From Chitinibacter sp. SCUT-21 (GTDB lineage Bacteria > Pseudomonadota > Gammaproteobacteria > Burkholderiales > Chitinibacteraceae), in NCBI GenBank assembly GCA_041874755.1, contig CP102611.1:2666001-2730000 (forward strand): DNA of 64,000 bases. The letters are read 5' to 3'. Under the pieces are notes generated by a model that was not told where the DNA came from, did no database searches, and saw only the letters and a list, made by a program, of their open reading frames with translations. The position numbers and the translations under genes are program-made. This document shows, piece by piece, positions 38,751 through 51,219 of this stretch. Position 1 is the stretch's first letter; each line of letters opens with the position of its first letter.

Positions 38751-39095
38751 CGTGTAGGGCGGGTTGGGTTTATCAACCCGCGCTGATCTGCAACTTGGAT
38801 TTATCGCCATATTGGCGGGTTACGCCTGCGGCTAACCCGCCCTACGTTGGTTGATCGATTTTCTGCGCCGTTGGCGCGATGTTTTCACTGCGCGTTCCGC
38901 CTCGCTAACGGGAAGGGGTATTTGCTTCGCCAAATACCCCTTCACCCCAAAGGCGACCCCTCATCAAGTTTTGCTGCGCAAAATGCCCTCGCTGCGGACA
39001 ATCGATTCGGCGGCTGCGGAACTCGGCCTGCGGCCTCAAACAGTCCTCGCCGAAACCCCGAACCGCTTGTTCCTCACTCGGCTTGATGACAGGGG
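38751..39095. repeat. Long direct repeat, unit 2
   Basis: Second copy of the unit at 38347-38691. The outer palindrome is at 38755-38844 and the GGGGTATTTG hairpin follows as in unit 1. The mismatches are scattered substitutions, so the duplication is not brand new but remains collinear. Confidence 0.85.
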
Positions 39096-39220
39096 GAAAT
39101 GTGAAGAACGACGATTGTGGTATATACATGCCTTGGTATTTCCATAAAGGTTATTTATTGATTGGTTTTTGTAGATATACCCATACTGTTGATGAGAACG
39201 GAAAGCCCGTTTGAGCCGCG

Positions 39221-39411
39221 CCGCTTGAAAAAGTTATGGCGAGGTTTTAAGCCGCGATTTGTTTGAGCCACGCGACGTTAGCGCGTGGCGAGTTGAAGCG
39301 GCGCCTCGCCGTGGCTTTTTCAAGCGGGGTTTCGCGGCGATCGGGTGCGTTAGGGTTATCAGGGGCAAGGCAAGACTGCCCCTGATTCGTCCGGCGGGCG
39401 AAACCGCCGGT
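39221..39411. repeat. Cluster of hairpins (composite palindromic element)
   Basis: Four nested or consecutive inverted repeats: a 24-bp imperfect pair at 39221-39244 / 39304-39327 (sharing CCGCTTGAAAAAG), an inner GCCACGCG/CGCGTGGC (39267-39274 / 39282-39289), GGGGCA/TGCCCC near 39362-39382, and CCGGCGG/CCGCCGG near 39392-39411. It resembles mosaic intergenic repeats; a frame across it shows no domain. The rest of 39096-39565 shows no gene. Confidence 0.6.
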
Positions 39412-39565
39412 TTACCGCCTGCGCCAGCAGGCCATGCAATCGCAAAAAAACCGCCGCGCGATGCACAAACTAGCACCAAAAATTGCTGCATTGCCACAAA
39501 TCCATCCTTTAATTTCAGCTAACTGACTTCTACACTGGTTGTATTGCCAATAGGAGTTCAGTCTG

Positions 39566-41569
39566 ATGCGCGCTTTATTTCTTCCCGCCATTCAATTGCT
39601 GTCTCGCCTGCGCTTTGCCCATAAATTTATGCTAATTGCGCTGATTTTTGCGGTACCAACTTTTTATATGCTGAGCCGCTTAGTCATTGAGAATAATGAA
39701 AATTTGGCGATTATTGCAGCTGAAAAAGAAGGTTTGGCGATTACCGCGAAGGCGCGGGTGGTGATTGAAGAGGCGCAAAAACACCGTGGGCTAACCACAT
39801 CCTTCTTGCAGGGGAAGACTGATTTTGCGCCGGCGATTGCCGAGTCGGAAAAAAAATTACAGCAGGCAGTGCAAGACTTGGATACTGTGTTGAGTGATAC
39901 GTCACTCAAAGAAGTTGTCGCGGGTTGGGCTACGGCCAAACCAGCACTCGAAGCCGTTTTGGGGGCGTGGAAATCAGAAAAACCCGGCGATAATTTTGCC
40001 AAGCACACCGCGGTGATCGTGCAGCTAATGCAAATGATGTCGGATATTTCGCACTATTCAACGCTGGCGCTCGATCCCGAAAGTAATAGCTATTATTTGC
40101 AAGACACCTATTTCAGCCATTTACTCCCCTTGGAGGAGGCACTGGGTAAAGCGCGTGGCATTGGCGCGCGCTTGGCGACGGCGCAAACGGCAACGCATCA
40201 AGAGCAGTTGCAAATGGGCGCTTTGGCGGGAATGTTGGGTTATCAGGGGGAAATGGCGGCTCATAAATTGGCGCGTACCGATTTTAGTGATTTGCTCAAT
40301 CAGGCCAAAGGTTTGGGAGCCGCGCTGCAAAGTGATCAGCAATATATTTTGACCACATTTTCAAGTGAAGCCGTTGCTGCCGACCCTAAGGTGCATTTTG
40401 CCCGCCTGACCGAGCGGATTGAGTCACTGAATCAATTCTCGGATTTGGTTTTTGCTGGTGTGGTGCAAACACTGGATGCACGGGAGGCTCGTTATGAGCG
40501 GGAACGTTTTATTGTATTGGGGCTCACGATTGTAACCTTGTTGCTGGCGAGCTATTTCTTTGTTGGGGCCTATCTGTCTATTCAGGGCGCGGTATCTCAG
40601 TTACGAGCCGAAAGCGAACAATTTGCGCAGGGTAATTTAAGCCGTGAAGTGAATTTATCGGTACACGATGAATTAGCTGATGTGGCTCATAGTTTTAATA
40701 CCATGGGAACGAGTTTGCGCAGCCTAATTCAGCAAATTCGACAAAATGCGGACAAAGTGGCGAACTCTGCGCAGCAATTAACCCGCAATGCACAAGAGGT
40801 CGTTGCATCGTCACGTGAGCAAGCGAATGCCTCGGGCGCAATGGCGGCAGCAATCGAGCAAATGAGCGTGAGCATCGCCTCTGTATCCGAGCATGCGGCT
40901 TCGTCGGTGCAGCAAGCCAAAACGGCACAGACTGAAGTTGATCAAGGCCAGCAATTAATGCAAAGCGTGCTGCACGAAATAACCGAGCTATCGGGTAATT
41001 TGGAGCAGTTGGCTGGCACGGTGGACAGCATGAAAGGCCATTCAGTCGAAATTGGCCGTATTGTGCAGGTGATTAAAGAAATTGCCGAACAAACCAATTT
41101 GTTGGCGCTCAATGCCGCAATTGAAGCGGCGCGTGCTGGTGAGCAGGGGCGCGGTTTTGCCGTGGTCGCTGATGAGGTGCGTAAATTGGCCGAACGCACG
41201 GCGCTATCGACTGGTGAAATTACCCGCTTGGTTGATACTATTCGCCGCGATACCGATGCGGCTGCGCAAGGGATGGATTTAGCGCGTGAAGAAATGCAGC
41301 GCGGCAGCAGTCGCGTGAGCGAAGCTACTGGTTCTTTGGCGCATATTCGCGATAGTAGTTTGGCCGAGCTCAATGCCGCGGATGAAATTAATACCGCGAT
41401 GTACGAGCAAAAAAATGCCAGCCACGCGGTGGCGCAAAACGTCGAGCAAATTGCGCGTATGGCCGAGCAAAATAATCACCATGCCGAGCAAAATGCGCAG
41501 CTATCCAACGATTTACAGCAAAGCGCCGCAGAATTGGATCGCTTAGTGGCGCAATTCAAATTGACTTGA
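39566..41569 (+). CDS. Methyl-accepting chemotaxis protein with NIT-like sensor region
   Basis: 667-residue transmembrane chemoreceptor. TM1 at about 20-40, a periplasmic sensor region to about 310 carrying an [16 protein letters not shown] stretch typical of nitrate/nitrite-sensing (NIT) domains, TM2 ([23 protein letters not shown], about 312-334), HAMP, then a long signalling coiled coil with the conserved hairpin tip [21 protein letters not shown] and [18 protein letters not shown]. No C-terminal methylation-tether pentapeptide. ATG 39566 follows TAGGAG. Ligand not determinable. Confidence 0.93.
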   Translation: MRALFLPAIQLLSRLRFAHKFMLIALIFAVPTFYMLSRLVIENNENLAIIAAEKEGLAITAKARVVIEEAQKHRGLTTSFLQGKTDFAPAIAESEKKLQQAVQDLDTVLSDTSLKEVVAGWATAKPALEAVLGAWKSEKPGDNFAKHTAVIVQLMQMMSDISHYSTLALDPESNSYYLQDTYFSHLLPLEEALGKARGIGARLATAQTATHQEQLQMGALAGMLGYQGEMAAHKLARTDFSDLLNQAKGLGAALQSDQQYILTTFSSEAVAADPKVHFARLTERIESLNQFSDLVFAGVVQTLDAREARYERERFIVLGLTIVTLLLASYFFVGAYLSIQGAVSQLRAESEQFAQGNLSREVNLSVHDELADVAHSFNTMGTSLRSLIQQIRQNADKVANSAQQLTRNAQEVVASSREQANASGAMAAAIEQMSVSIASVSEHAASSVQQAKTAQTEVDQGQQLMQSVLHEITELSGNLEQLAGTVDSMKGHSVEIGRIVQVIKEIAEQTNLLALNAAIEAARAGEQGRGFAVVADEVRKLAERTALSTGEITRLVDTIRRDTDAAAQGMDLAREEMQRGSSRVSEATGSLAHIRDSSLAELNAADEINTAMYEQKNASHAVAQNVEQIARMAEQNNHHAEQNAQLSNDLQQSAAELDRLVAQFKLT

Positions 41570-41595
41570 GCTGCATGCGCCTTGCTTGATCGTCG

Positions 41596-41620
41596 CCCGC
41601 GGCCAAACCGCGGGTTTTTT
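41596..41620 (+). terminator. Chemoreceptor gene terminator
   Basis: CCCGCGG (41596-41602), loop CCAAA, CCGCGGG (41608-41614), followed by six T. Confidence 0.92.
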
Positions 41621-41703
41621 CTGCCGCTTGTGCGCTGTTAAGTCTTGTTCTGGCCGCTACTTGCTGCCATATTCACGGCTTGCCTGTCTGATCTGCTGCC
41701 AGA

Positions 41704-42354
41704 ATGAATAAACAAACCCGCCATACTTTTTATGCTCGTCTTGCCGAGTTAGACCCGAATCCGACGACTGAACTCAATTACACAACGCCGTTTGAATTGC
41801 TGACCGCCGTGCTGCTATCGGCGCAGGCGACCGATGTCGGTGTCAATAAAGCGACCAAAATTCTATTTCCGGTGGCCAATACCCCTGCGGGGATTCTGGC
41901 GCTAGGCCAAGAAGGGCTTGAGTCCTACATCAATACCATCGGTTTATATCGCAGCAAAGCCAAGCATCTGCTCGAAACCTGTCGCATTTTGATTGAGCAG
42001 CACGGCGGCGACGTGCCACGCGACCGAGAAAGCCTCGAGGCCTTGCCAGGTGTTGGCCGCAAAACGGCGAATGTGGTGCTCAATACCGCGTTTGGCGTGC
42101 CAACGATTGCGGTCGATACGCATATTTTCCGCCTTGGTAATCGCACGGGGCTGGCGCCGGGCAAGGATGTGCGCGCGGTGGAAGATAAATTGCTCAAGGT
42201 GACGCCGAAAGAATTCTTGCTGAACGCGCATCATTGGCTGATTTTGCACGGGCGTTATATCTGCAAAGCGCGCAAGCCGGAGTGCTGGCGCTGCGTGGTG
42301 AACGATGTGTGTGATTACCGTAGTAAAACGATGATGCCACCGCCTGGGCGTTAG
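41704..42354 (+). CDS. nth: Endonuclease III (DNA glycosylase/AP lyase)
   Basis: Base-excision repair of oxidised pyrimidines. 216 residues. Helix-hairpin-helix LEALPGVGRKTANVVLN with catalytic Lys, catalytic Asp in IAVDTHIFRLGNRTG, and the C-terminal [4Fe-4S] ligands CKARKPECWRCVVNDVC (C-x6-C-x2-C-x5-C). Full length; the ATG at 41704 gives the usual N-terminus. It converges with the PilZ gene. Confidence 0.97.
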   Translation: MNKQTRHTFYARLAELDPNPTTELNYTTPFELLTAVLLSAQATDVGVNKATKILFPVANTPAGILALGQEGLESYINTIGLYRSKAKHLLETCRILIEQHGGDVPRDRESLEALPGVGRKTANVVLNTAFGVPTIAVDTHIFRLGNRTGLAPGKDVRAVEDKLLKVTPKEFLLNAHHWLILHGRYICKARKPECWRCVVNDVCDYRSKTMMPPPGR

Positions 42355-42404
42355 GGTATTGCCCTTCGATCCATATTTGGATTTGCCTTAGTGGGAATGC
42401 CCTA
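42353..42404. repeat. Dispersed palindromic element, copy D (divergent)
   Basis: AGGGTATTGCCC at the left (from 42353) pairs imperfectly with GGGAATGCCCT at the right, ending inside the PilZ-gene stop; an inner hairpin ATCC/GGAT lies between. It fills the whole gap between the convergent nth and PilZ genes. It shares GGGTATTGC and ATTTG with the 58593 element. Confidence 0.5.
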
Positions 42405-43307
42405 GTGTTCGAGCAGCGAGTGATAAATAAAGTGCTCGAGTACCAGCCGCTCGGCAAGTGGGAGCTTGTCAAATTCAATCCCAAACTGCGCAGTGACCGC
42501 TGGTGGATCGATATGACAATTACGCACGGTAGCGGCGATTGTCATGGTGTGGTCGTCACCTGCGGCGGGTAGGCGTAGCGCGATCTGGATTTTTTGCTCC
42601 GCCTCCAATTGCAAATTGCCTCCCTCAAGCATGGCACCGCTCGCCGATAGGTTGGTGATTTTTGCGGGGGTAGTGTTTAGCTGCTCGCCGCTAATACTCA
42701 CAATCAAATTGGTGTTCACGCGAAAACTATTGCGTAGTTGATGAATTTCGAGCTGCTCAGGCCAGCTTAAATGTAGATACGGAAAGGGGGTAAAACACAC
42801 TTTGTTCACGATGCCGCGAAAACTGATTACGTCTTTGCCCGCGATCGTTTTAAGCTGCAACGTTTCACCCTCGCGAAACGGCAAAATCGCGCCCTGTTGA
42901 TTCAATGTGCTAATCAAAACCCCCGTTTTTTCCAGCCAGCCAATTAATTTAACCGAAGCTTTGGGTTTGAGTGGGTCGCCCAAGGATTGTACGTGCAAGG
43001 TCGAATTTGGCGGCAGTTTAACTTGGGCAAAATGCCGTGCAGCTTTGGGCTGCTTTTTGGCTGGGGCGTAATTTAATGGCGTTTCTGCCTGTACCGCTGT
43101 GCGTGTTTGCGCACGCATTGAGCTATCGTGCCAAAGCGGGTTACGAAATAAACCCTGCTGGCCGATTAATTCCAGTTGCTTCCTATTTTGAATAGTCTGC
43201 CCAGCGCTGAGCAATAATAATCCTTGGCCATCGTAAATGGGGTAGGGGAGTGGCACGCCGATTTGCAAATCTTGTTTGCGCACCGGTGATAAGTTGGATT
43301 CTGTCAT
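42402..43307 (-). CDS. PilZ-domain c-di-GMP-binding protein (YcgR-like)
   Basis: 301 residues from ATG 43307 (a TTG two codons upstream is less likely). The N-terminal part resembles YcgR-N flagellar-brake domains; the C-terminal PilZ domain has both ligand motifs: RxxxR as RNSFR (192-196) and (D/N)xSxxG as NLSASG (209-214). It should bind c-di-GMP, plausibly to slow flagella or act on another motility output. No flagellar gene is adjacent, but a chemoreceptor lies 0.8 kb away. Confidence 0.87.
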   Translation of the reverse strand: MTESNLSPVRKQDLQIGVPLPYPIYDGQGLLLLSAGQTIQNRKQLELIGQQGLFRNPLWHDSSMRAQTRTAVQAETPLNYAPAKKQPKAARHFAQVKLPPNSTLHVQSLGDPLKPKASVKLIGWLEKTGVLISTLNQQGAILPFREGETLQLKTIAGKDVISFRGIVNKVCFTPFPYLHLSWPEQLEIHQLRNSFRVNTNLIVSISGEQLNTTPAKITNLSASGAMLEGGNLQLEAEQKIQIALRLPAAGDDHTMTIAATVRNCHIDPPAVTAQFGIEFDKLPLAERLVLEHFIYHSLLEH

Positions 43308-43445
43308 GATCAACTGTTAAGCCAAGGAATAGTTTAGGTTGTAATCTAATTCTTACTACGCGCCAAGTGTCAGCCGACCTGCGTTGCAGTTTGGTGACGT
43401 GATACCATTTGCGCCTTCTTGATCGTCACAAAGTTATTGCCACTG

Positions 43446-45449
43446 ATGTTGCATCTACTGAACGCCCCCCAACGTGCCGCTGTGCAATATTTATCTGGCC
43501 CTTGCCTGGTCTTGGCTGGTGCTGGTTCAGGCAAAACGCGGGTGATTACGCAAAAAATTGCGTATCTGATCGAAACGGCGGGCATGGATGCGCGCAATAT
43601 TGCGGCGATTACCTTTACTAATAAAGCCGCGCGCGAAATGTCGGAACGAGTGGCCACTTTGCTGCCACCCGAGCGTTTGCGCGGGCTAACGGTGTCGACC
43701 TTCCACAGCTTGGGAATGAAAATCCTGCGCGAAGAAGCGCCGCACTTGGGCTATAAACCCAAATTTTCGATTCTGGATTCGGCCGACGCGAGCAAGATTA
43801 TTGCCGATCAATTGGTCACCACCGATAAGGCGCTAATCCGCCAAACGGTCAGTCATATCTCAATGCTGAAAAACGACCGAATTTCGCCCGATCAAGCGAT
43901 GGCGATGGCCACGTCGGAAGGCGAGCTGCAACTGGCGAAGATTTACCGAGCTTATCAAGACACTTTGTACGCGTACCAAGCGGTTGACTTTGACGATTTG
44001 ATTCGTCTGCCGGTCGATTTATTTGAAGACAACGAAGAAGTGCTGAAAAAATGGCGCCATAAACTGCGCTATTTATTGATCGACGAATACCAAGACACCA
44101 ACACCACGCAATATCAATTGGTGAAGCTGTTGACCGACGTTACCGGCTATTTCACTGCGGTGGGGGACGACGACCAGAGTATTTATGCGTGGCGTGGCGC
44201 GAACGTTGAAAATTTGAATCTGCTGAAAACCGATTTTCCGAAGCTGGAAGTGATTAAACTCGAGCAAAACTATCGTTCTGTCGCACGCATCTTGCGCTGT
44301 GCCAACGCGGTGATCGGCAATAACCCGAAATTATTCGAGAAAAAACTGTGGTCGGATTTGGGAGAGGGCGATCTGATTAAGGTTGTCGAAACCAAGAGCG
44401 ACGAAGATGAAGCTAAATGCGTCGCCGATCGCTTGCGCCAGCATATGTTACTCAATCGCACTTCGTATAAAGATTATGCGATTTTATATCGCGGCAATTT
44501 TCAGGCGCGGATTGTCGAGGCGCAGCTGCGCAACGACAAAATCCCGTATGTGATGGCAGCGGGTGAAAGCTTTTTTGATCGCGCTGAGATTAAAGACATC
44601 TTGGCCTATCTGCGTTTGATCGCCAACGAGAACGACGATCCGGCATTTATTCGCGCCGTCACCACGCCCAAACGCGGTATTGGCAATGTCACTTTGGAAA
44701 AGCTAGGGGCATATGCTGCTAGCCGGCATATTTCTTTATTTGCAGCGGTATACGAGGAGGGGTTTATTCATCAAGTCCAGCCCGCGCAAAATGAGATGCT
44801 GCATACCTTCTGTAATTTCATCGGCAAACTGCAATCACGCGCCGAACGCGAGCCTGCAGGCCAGCTCTTGCAAGAGTTGCTCGGCGCAATTGATTACGAA
44901 GCATGGCTCTACGACACCGAAGAGCAAAAACCAGCCGAGAATAAATGGAAAAGTATTCTGGACTTGGCCGGCTGGATTCATAAGAAGGGCGAAGAAGACG
45001 GCAAGAACCTGATCGAAATCGTGCAGACGATTGCGATTATCACGATGCTAGAAGGGCGCGACGAAGAAGAAGTCGACGCGGTGCGGCTATCGACTTTGCA
45101 CGCCAGCAAAGGCTTGGAGTATCCGCATGTATTTTTGATTGGTTGCGAAGAAGAAATCTTACCGCACCAAAATTCAATCGAATCGGGCATGGTCGAAGAA
45201 GAACGTCGCTTAATGTATGTAGGTATTACGCGTGCACAGCGTAGCTTAACTATTACTTATTGTAGCAAGCGCCGACGTGCCGGCGAATGGCAAATTACGC
45301 GACCAAGCCGATTCTTGGATGAAATGTCACCGGGCGACGTGCATTTCACTGGGCGACTGTCGGAAAAGTATCAGCAATCGGCTGAAGTAAAAAAAGAGCA
45401 CTCCGGAATGGCCGCCAGAATGCTCGAATTACTCGCCAAAAAATCATAG
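43446..45449 (+). CDS. rep: ATP-dependent DNA helicase Rep
   Basis: Superfamily 1 3'-5' helicase that clears protein roadblocks and restarts replication. 667 residues from ATG 43446, matching the Rep N-terminus (LNAPQRAAVQYLSGPCLVLAGAGSGKT). Motifs: Ia ITFTNKAAREM, II LLIDEYQDTN, III GDDDQSIYAWRGA, IV LEQNYRSVARIL, V LSTLHASKGLEYPHVFLIGCEE, VI EEERRLMYVGITRAQ. Nothing unusual. Confidence 0.95.
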   Translation: MLHLLNAPQRAAVQYLSGPCLVLAGAGSGKTRVITQKIAYLIETAGMDARNIAAITFTNKAAREMSERVATLLPPERLRGLTVSTFHSLGMKILREEAPHLGYKPKFSILDSADASKIIADQLVTTDKALIRQTVSHISMLKNDRISPDQAMAMATSEGELQLAKIYRAYQDTLYAYQAVDFDDLIRLPVDLFEDNEEVLKKWRHKLRYLLIDEYQDTNTTQYQLVKLLTDVTGYFTAVGDDDQSIYAWRGANVENLNLLKTDFPKLEVIKLEQNYRSVARILRCANAVIGNNPKLFEKKLWSDLGEGDLIKVVETKSDEDEAKCVADRLRQHMLLNRTSYKDYAILYRGNFQARIVEAQLRNDKIPYVMAAGESFFDRAEIKDILAYLRLIANENDDPAFIRAVTTPKRGIGNVTLEKLGAYAASRHISLFAAVYEEGFIHQVQPAQNEMLHTFCNFIGKLQSRAEREPAGQLLQELLGAIDYEAWLYDTEEQKPAENKWKSILDLAGWIHKKGEEDGKNLIEIVQTIAIITMLEGRDEEEVDAVRLSTLHASKGLEYPHVFLIGCEEEILPHQNSIESGMVEEERRLMYVGITRAQRSLTITYCSKRRRAGEWQITRPSRFLDEMSPGDVHFTGRLSEKYQQSAEVKKEHSGMAARMLELLAKKS

Positions 45450-45487
45450 ACTTATCACCTTTCTTCGCTTTTCTTTGTCGATAGGTG

Positions 45488-45523
45488 TTGACGGGTTTCA
45501 AGGCGGTGGGTATAGTTCGGCCT
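45488..45523 (+). promoter_or_regulatory. rrn P1-type sigma-70 promoter
   Basis: TTGACG (45488-45493), 17-bp spacer, TATAGT (45511-45516), then a GC-rich discriminator (TCGGCC). This close match to consensus with a GC-rich start region is typical of stringently controlled rRNA promoters. About 215 nt separate it from mature 16S. Confidence 0.85.
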
Positions 45524-45572
45524 CTCTGCTGATGACGCAGCGAAACAAAACAAGTTTCACAGTGTCTCGCAA

Positions 45573-45584
45573 CGATCTTTAACA
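45573..45584 (+). promoter_or_regulatory. boxA antitermination site, 16S leader
   Basis: CGATCTTTAACA is close to the bacterial boxA consensus TGYTCTTTAACA bound by NusB/NusE. Confidence 0.8.
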
Positions 45585-45588
45585 AATT

Positions 45589-45612
45589 ACAGCCGATGAG
45601 TGTGAGTGCTTG
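45589..45612 (+). other. 16S RNase III processing stem, 5' arm
   Basis: These 24 bases are complementary to 47294-47317 just after 16S with one mismatch, forming the long duplex that brackets 16S for RNase III cleavage. Confidence 0.85.
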
Positions 45613-45738
45613 ATTCGTAAGTCGAAACAAGTGCTTGCACTCAGATGATAGGAAATAAACAAGACGAACTTAATTGTTCATCTCGTTTCTTTCTTTGAGT
45701 ATTGAAGTACAAGCCAAGTAGTAAAAATAGCAGAGATT

Positions 45739-47273
<1,535 letters not shown>

Positions 47274-47293
47274 AAGAGAAAAGACCTTCGGGT

Positions 47294-47317
47294 CAAGTAC
47301 TCACACTCATCGGCTGT
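47294..47317 (+). other. 16S RNase III processing stem, 3' arm
   Basis: Complementary to 45589-45612 with one mismatch. Confidence 0.85.
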
Positions 47318-47388
47318 AGAGTTTGAAGATACAGAGAAAGTAGCTGAGCAATGAAGCAATTCATTGCAGGGTTACGGACTTGGTTGGA

Positions 47389-47405
47389 AGCTGGGTCAGT
47401 AGCTC
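47389..47405 (+). repeat. Truncated copy of the tRNA-Ile 5' end
   Basis: AGCTGGGTCAGTAGCTC at 47389-47405 is identical to 47465-47481, which covers the 4-nt flank plus the first 13 nt of tRNA-Ile. The stretch between them shows no tRNA fold. Confidence 0.8.
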
Positions 47406-47468
47406 TGGCGGCGTAGATTATCTAAAAGTAATCGCGAAGTTAGAGATGATCTAGTGAAGACAAAAGCT

Positions 47469-47545
47469 GGGTCAGTAGCTCAGTCGGTTAGAGCACCGTC
47501 TTGATAAGGCGGGGGTCGCTGGTTCGATTCCAGCTTGACCCACCA
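47469..47545 (+). tRNA. ileT: tRNA-Ile (anticodon GAU)
   Basis: 77 nt with encoded CCA. Acceptor GGGTCAG/TTGACCC, anticodon loop CTTGATAAG, T-loop GGTTCGATTCC. Standard rrn spacer tRNA. Confidence 0.97.
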
Positions 47546-47583
47546 TTGATTCATCAGTGGAAACAGCTTTGTAATGCCAGATT

Positions 47584-47659
47584 GGGGGATTAGCTCAGTT
47601 GGGAGAGCACCTGCTTTGCAAGCAGGGGGTCGTCGGTTCGATCCCGTCATCCTCCACCA
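47584..47659 (+). tRNA. alaT: tRNA-Ala (anticodon UGC)
   Basis: 76 nt with encoded CCA. Acceptor GGGGGAT/ATCCTCC, anticodon loop CTTTGCAAG, T-loop GGTTCGATCCC. Confidence 0.97.
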
Positions 47660-47755
47660 ATCACAAGAGTTCAGAATTCAGTGAGCAAGCAGATTTATTC
47701 TGGTTTGTTTATTTTGTTCTGGTTTCTTAAATCAGAATGCCTTTGGCATCTGTAT

Positions 47756-47767
47756 CGTTCTTTAACA
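47756..47767 (+). promoter_or_regulatory. boxA antitermination site, 23S leader
   Basis: CGTTCTTTAACA, a second near-consensus boxA in the 300-nt tRNA-Ala to 23S spacer. No gene is seen in the rest of that spacer. Confidence 0.82.
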
Positions 47768-47950
47768 AAATAGAAGAAGTAATATCTCCTAATTAAACAA
47801 TGTGAGCATCAAGGCAACTTGGTGTGAACAGTAAATAAATTGGGTTGATTGTATCTCTGATCGAAAGATCAGCGTTGAATGACGTGAGAACTCATTCAAC
47901 AAGTCGTAAATACCGATACTCTAAACCGATGATACGGTAAAACGTGTTTG

Positions 47951-47959
47951 AGGTTATAG

Positions 47960-47967
<8 letters not shown>
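47951..47967 (+). other. 23S terminal and RNase III stem, 5' arm
   Basis: 17 bases from AGGTTATAGG onward are perfectly complementary to 50837-50853. The duplex joins the two ends of 23S and its flanks. Confidence 0.88.
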
Positions 47968-50846
<2,879 letters not shown>

Positions 50847-50983
50847 ATAACCTGAGACGCGTTGATATGACGTGATACAGTTGACCCAAAAAGACTGTTT
50901 AAGACAGAGAATAAAGATTACTTCTTCTATTGATTTCGAGTGATTGCAAACCCAATGGGGTAAGCAGTTAACTCACCCAGTTT

Positions 50984-51100
50984 TGTCTGGTGACCATAGC
51001 GAGGTGGTCCCACTCCTTCCCATCCCGAACAGGACAGTGAAACGCCTCAGCGCCGATGATAGTGCGGATTGCCCGTGTGAAAGTAGGTCATTGCCAGACT
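50984..51100 (+). rRNA. rrf: 5S ribosomal RNA
   Basis: TGTCTGG...CCAGACT terminal stem, with the conserved stretches GTGGTCCCACTCC and AGTGAAACGCCTCAGCGCC. About 117 nt. Confidence 0.95.
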
Positions 51101-51110
51101 ACCCAATAGA

Positions 51111-51140
51111 AAGCCCAGCTCAACCGAGCTGGGCTTTTTG
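51111..51140 (+). terminator. rrn operon terminator
   Basis: AAGCCCAGCTC (51111-51121), loop AACC, GAGCTGGGCTT (51126-51136), then T residues; perfect 11-bp stem. Confidence 0.93.
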
Positions 51141-51219
51141 CTTTGCGCTGGAAAGAAATAGATACCTGTCTTGGTATGGCTCTGTGAGCTTTATTCCTCA
51201 GGGAATCTAGTGGTATACC

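Noticed and set aside
38347..39095. Possible CRISPR array or phage remnant
   Set aside because: Only two long units with no short regular repeat-spacer pattern; no integrase, cas or phage genes nearby.
38440..39147. Overlapping frames of 67-100 codons on both strands in the direct repeats
   Set aside because: They are duplicated with the repeat, have no ribosome sites or domains, and read equally on both strands; treated as repeat sequence.
39234..39522. Frames of 87 codons on both strands over the hairpin cluster
   Set aside because: Composition follows the repeats, with no recognisable domain and no start signal.
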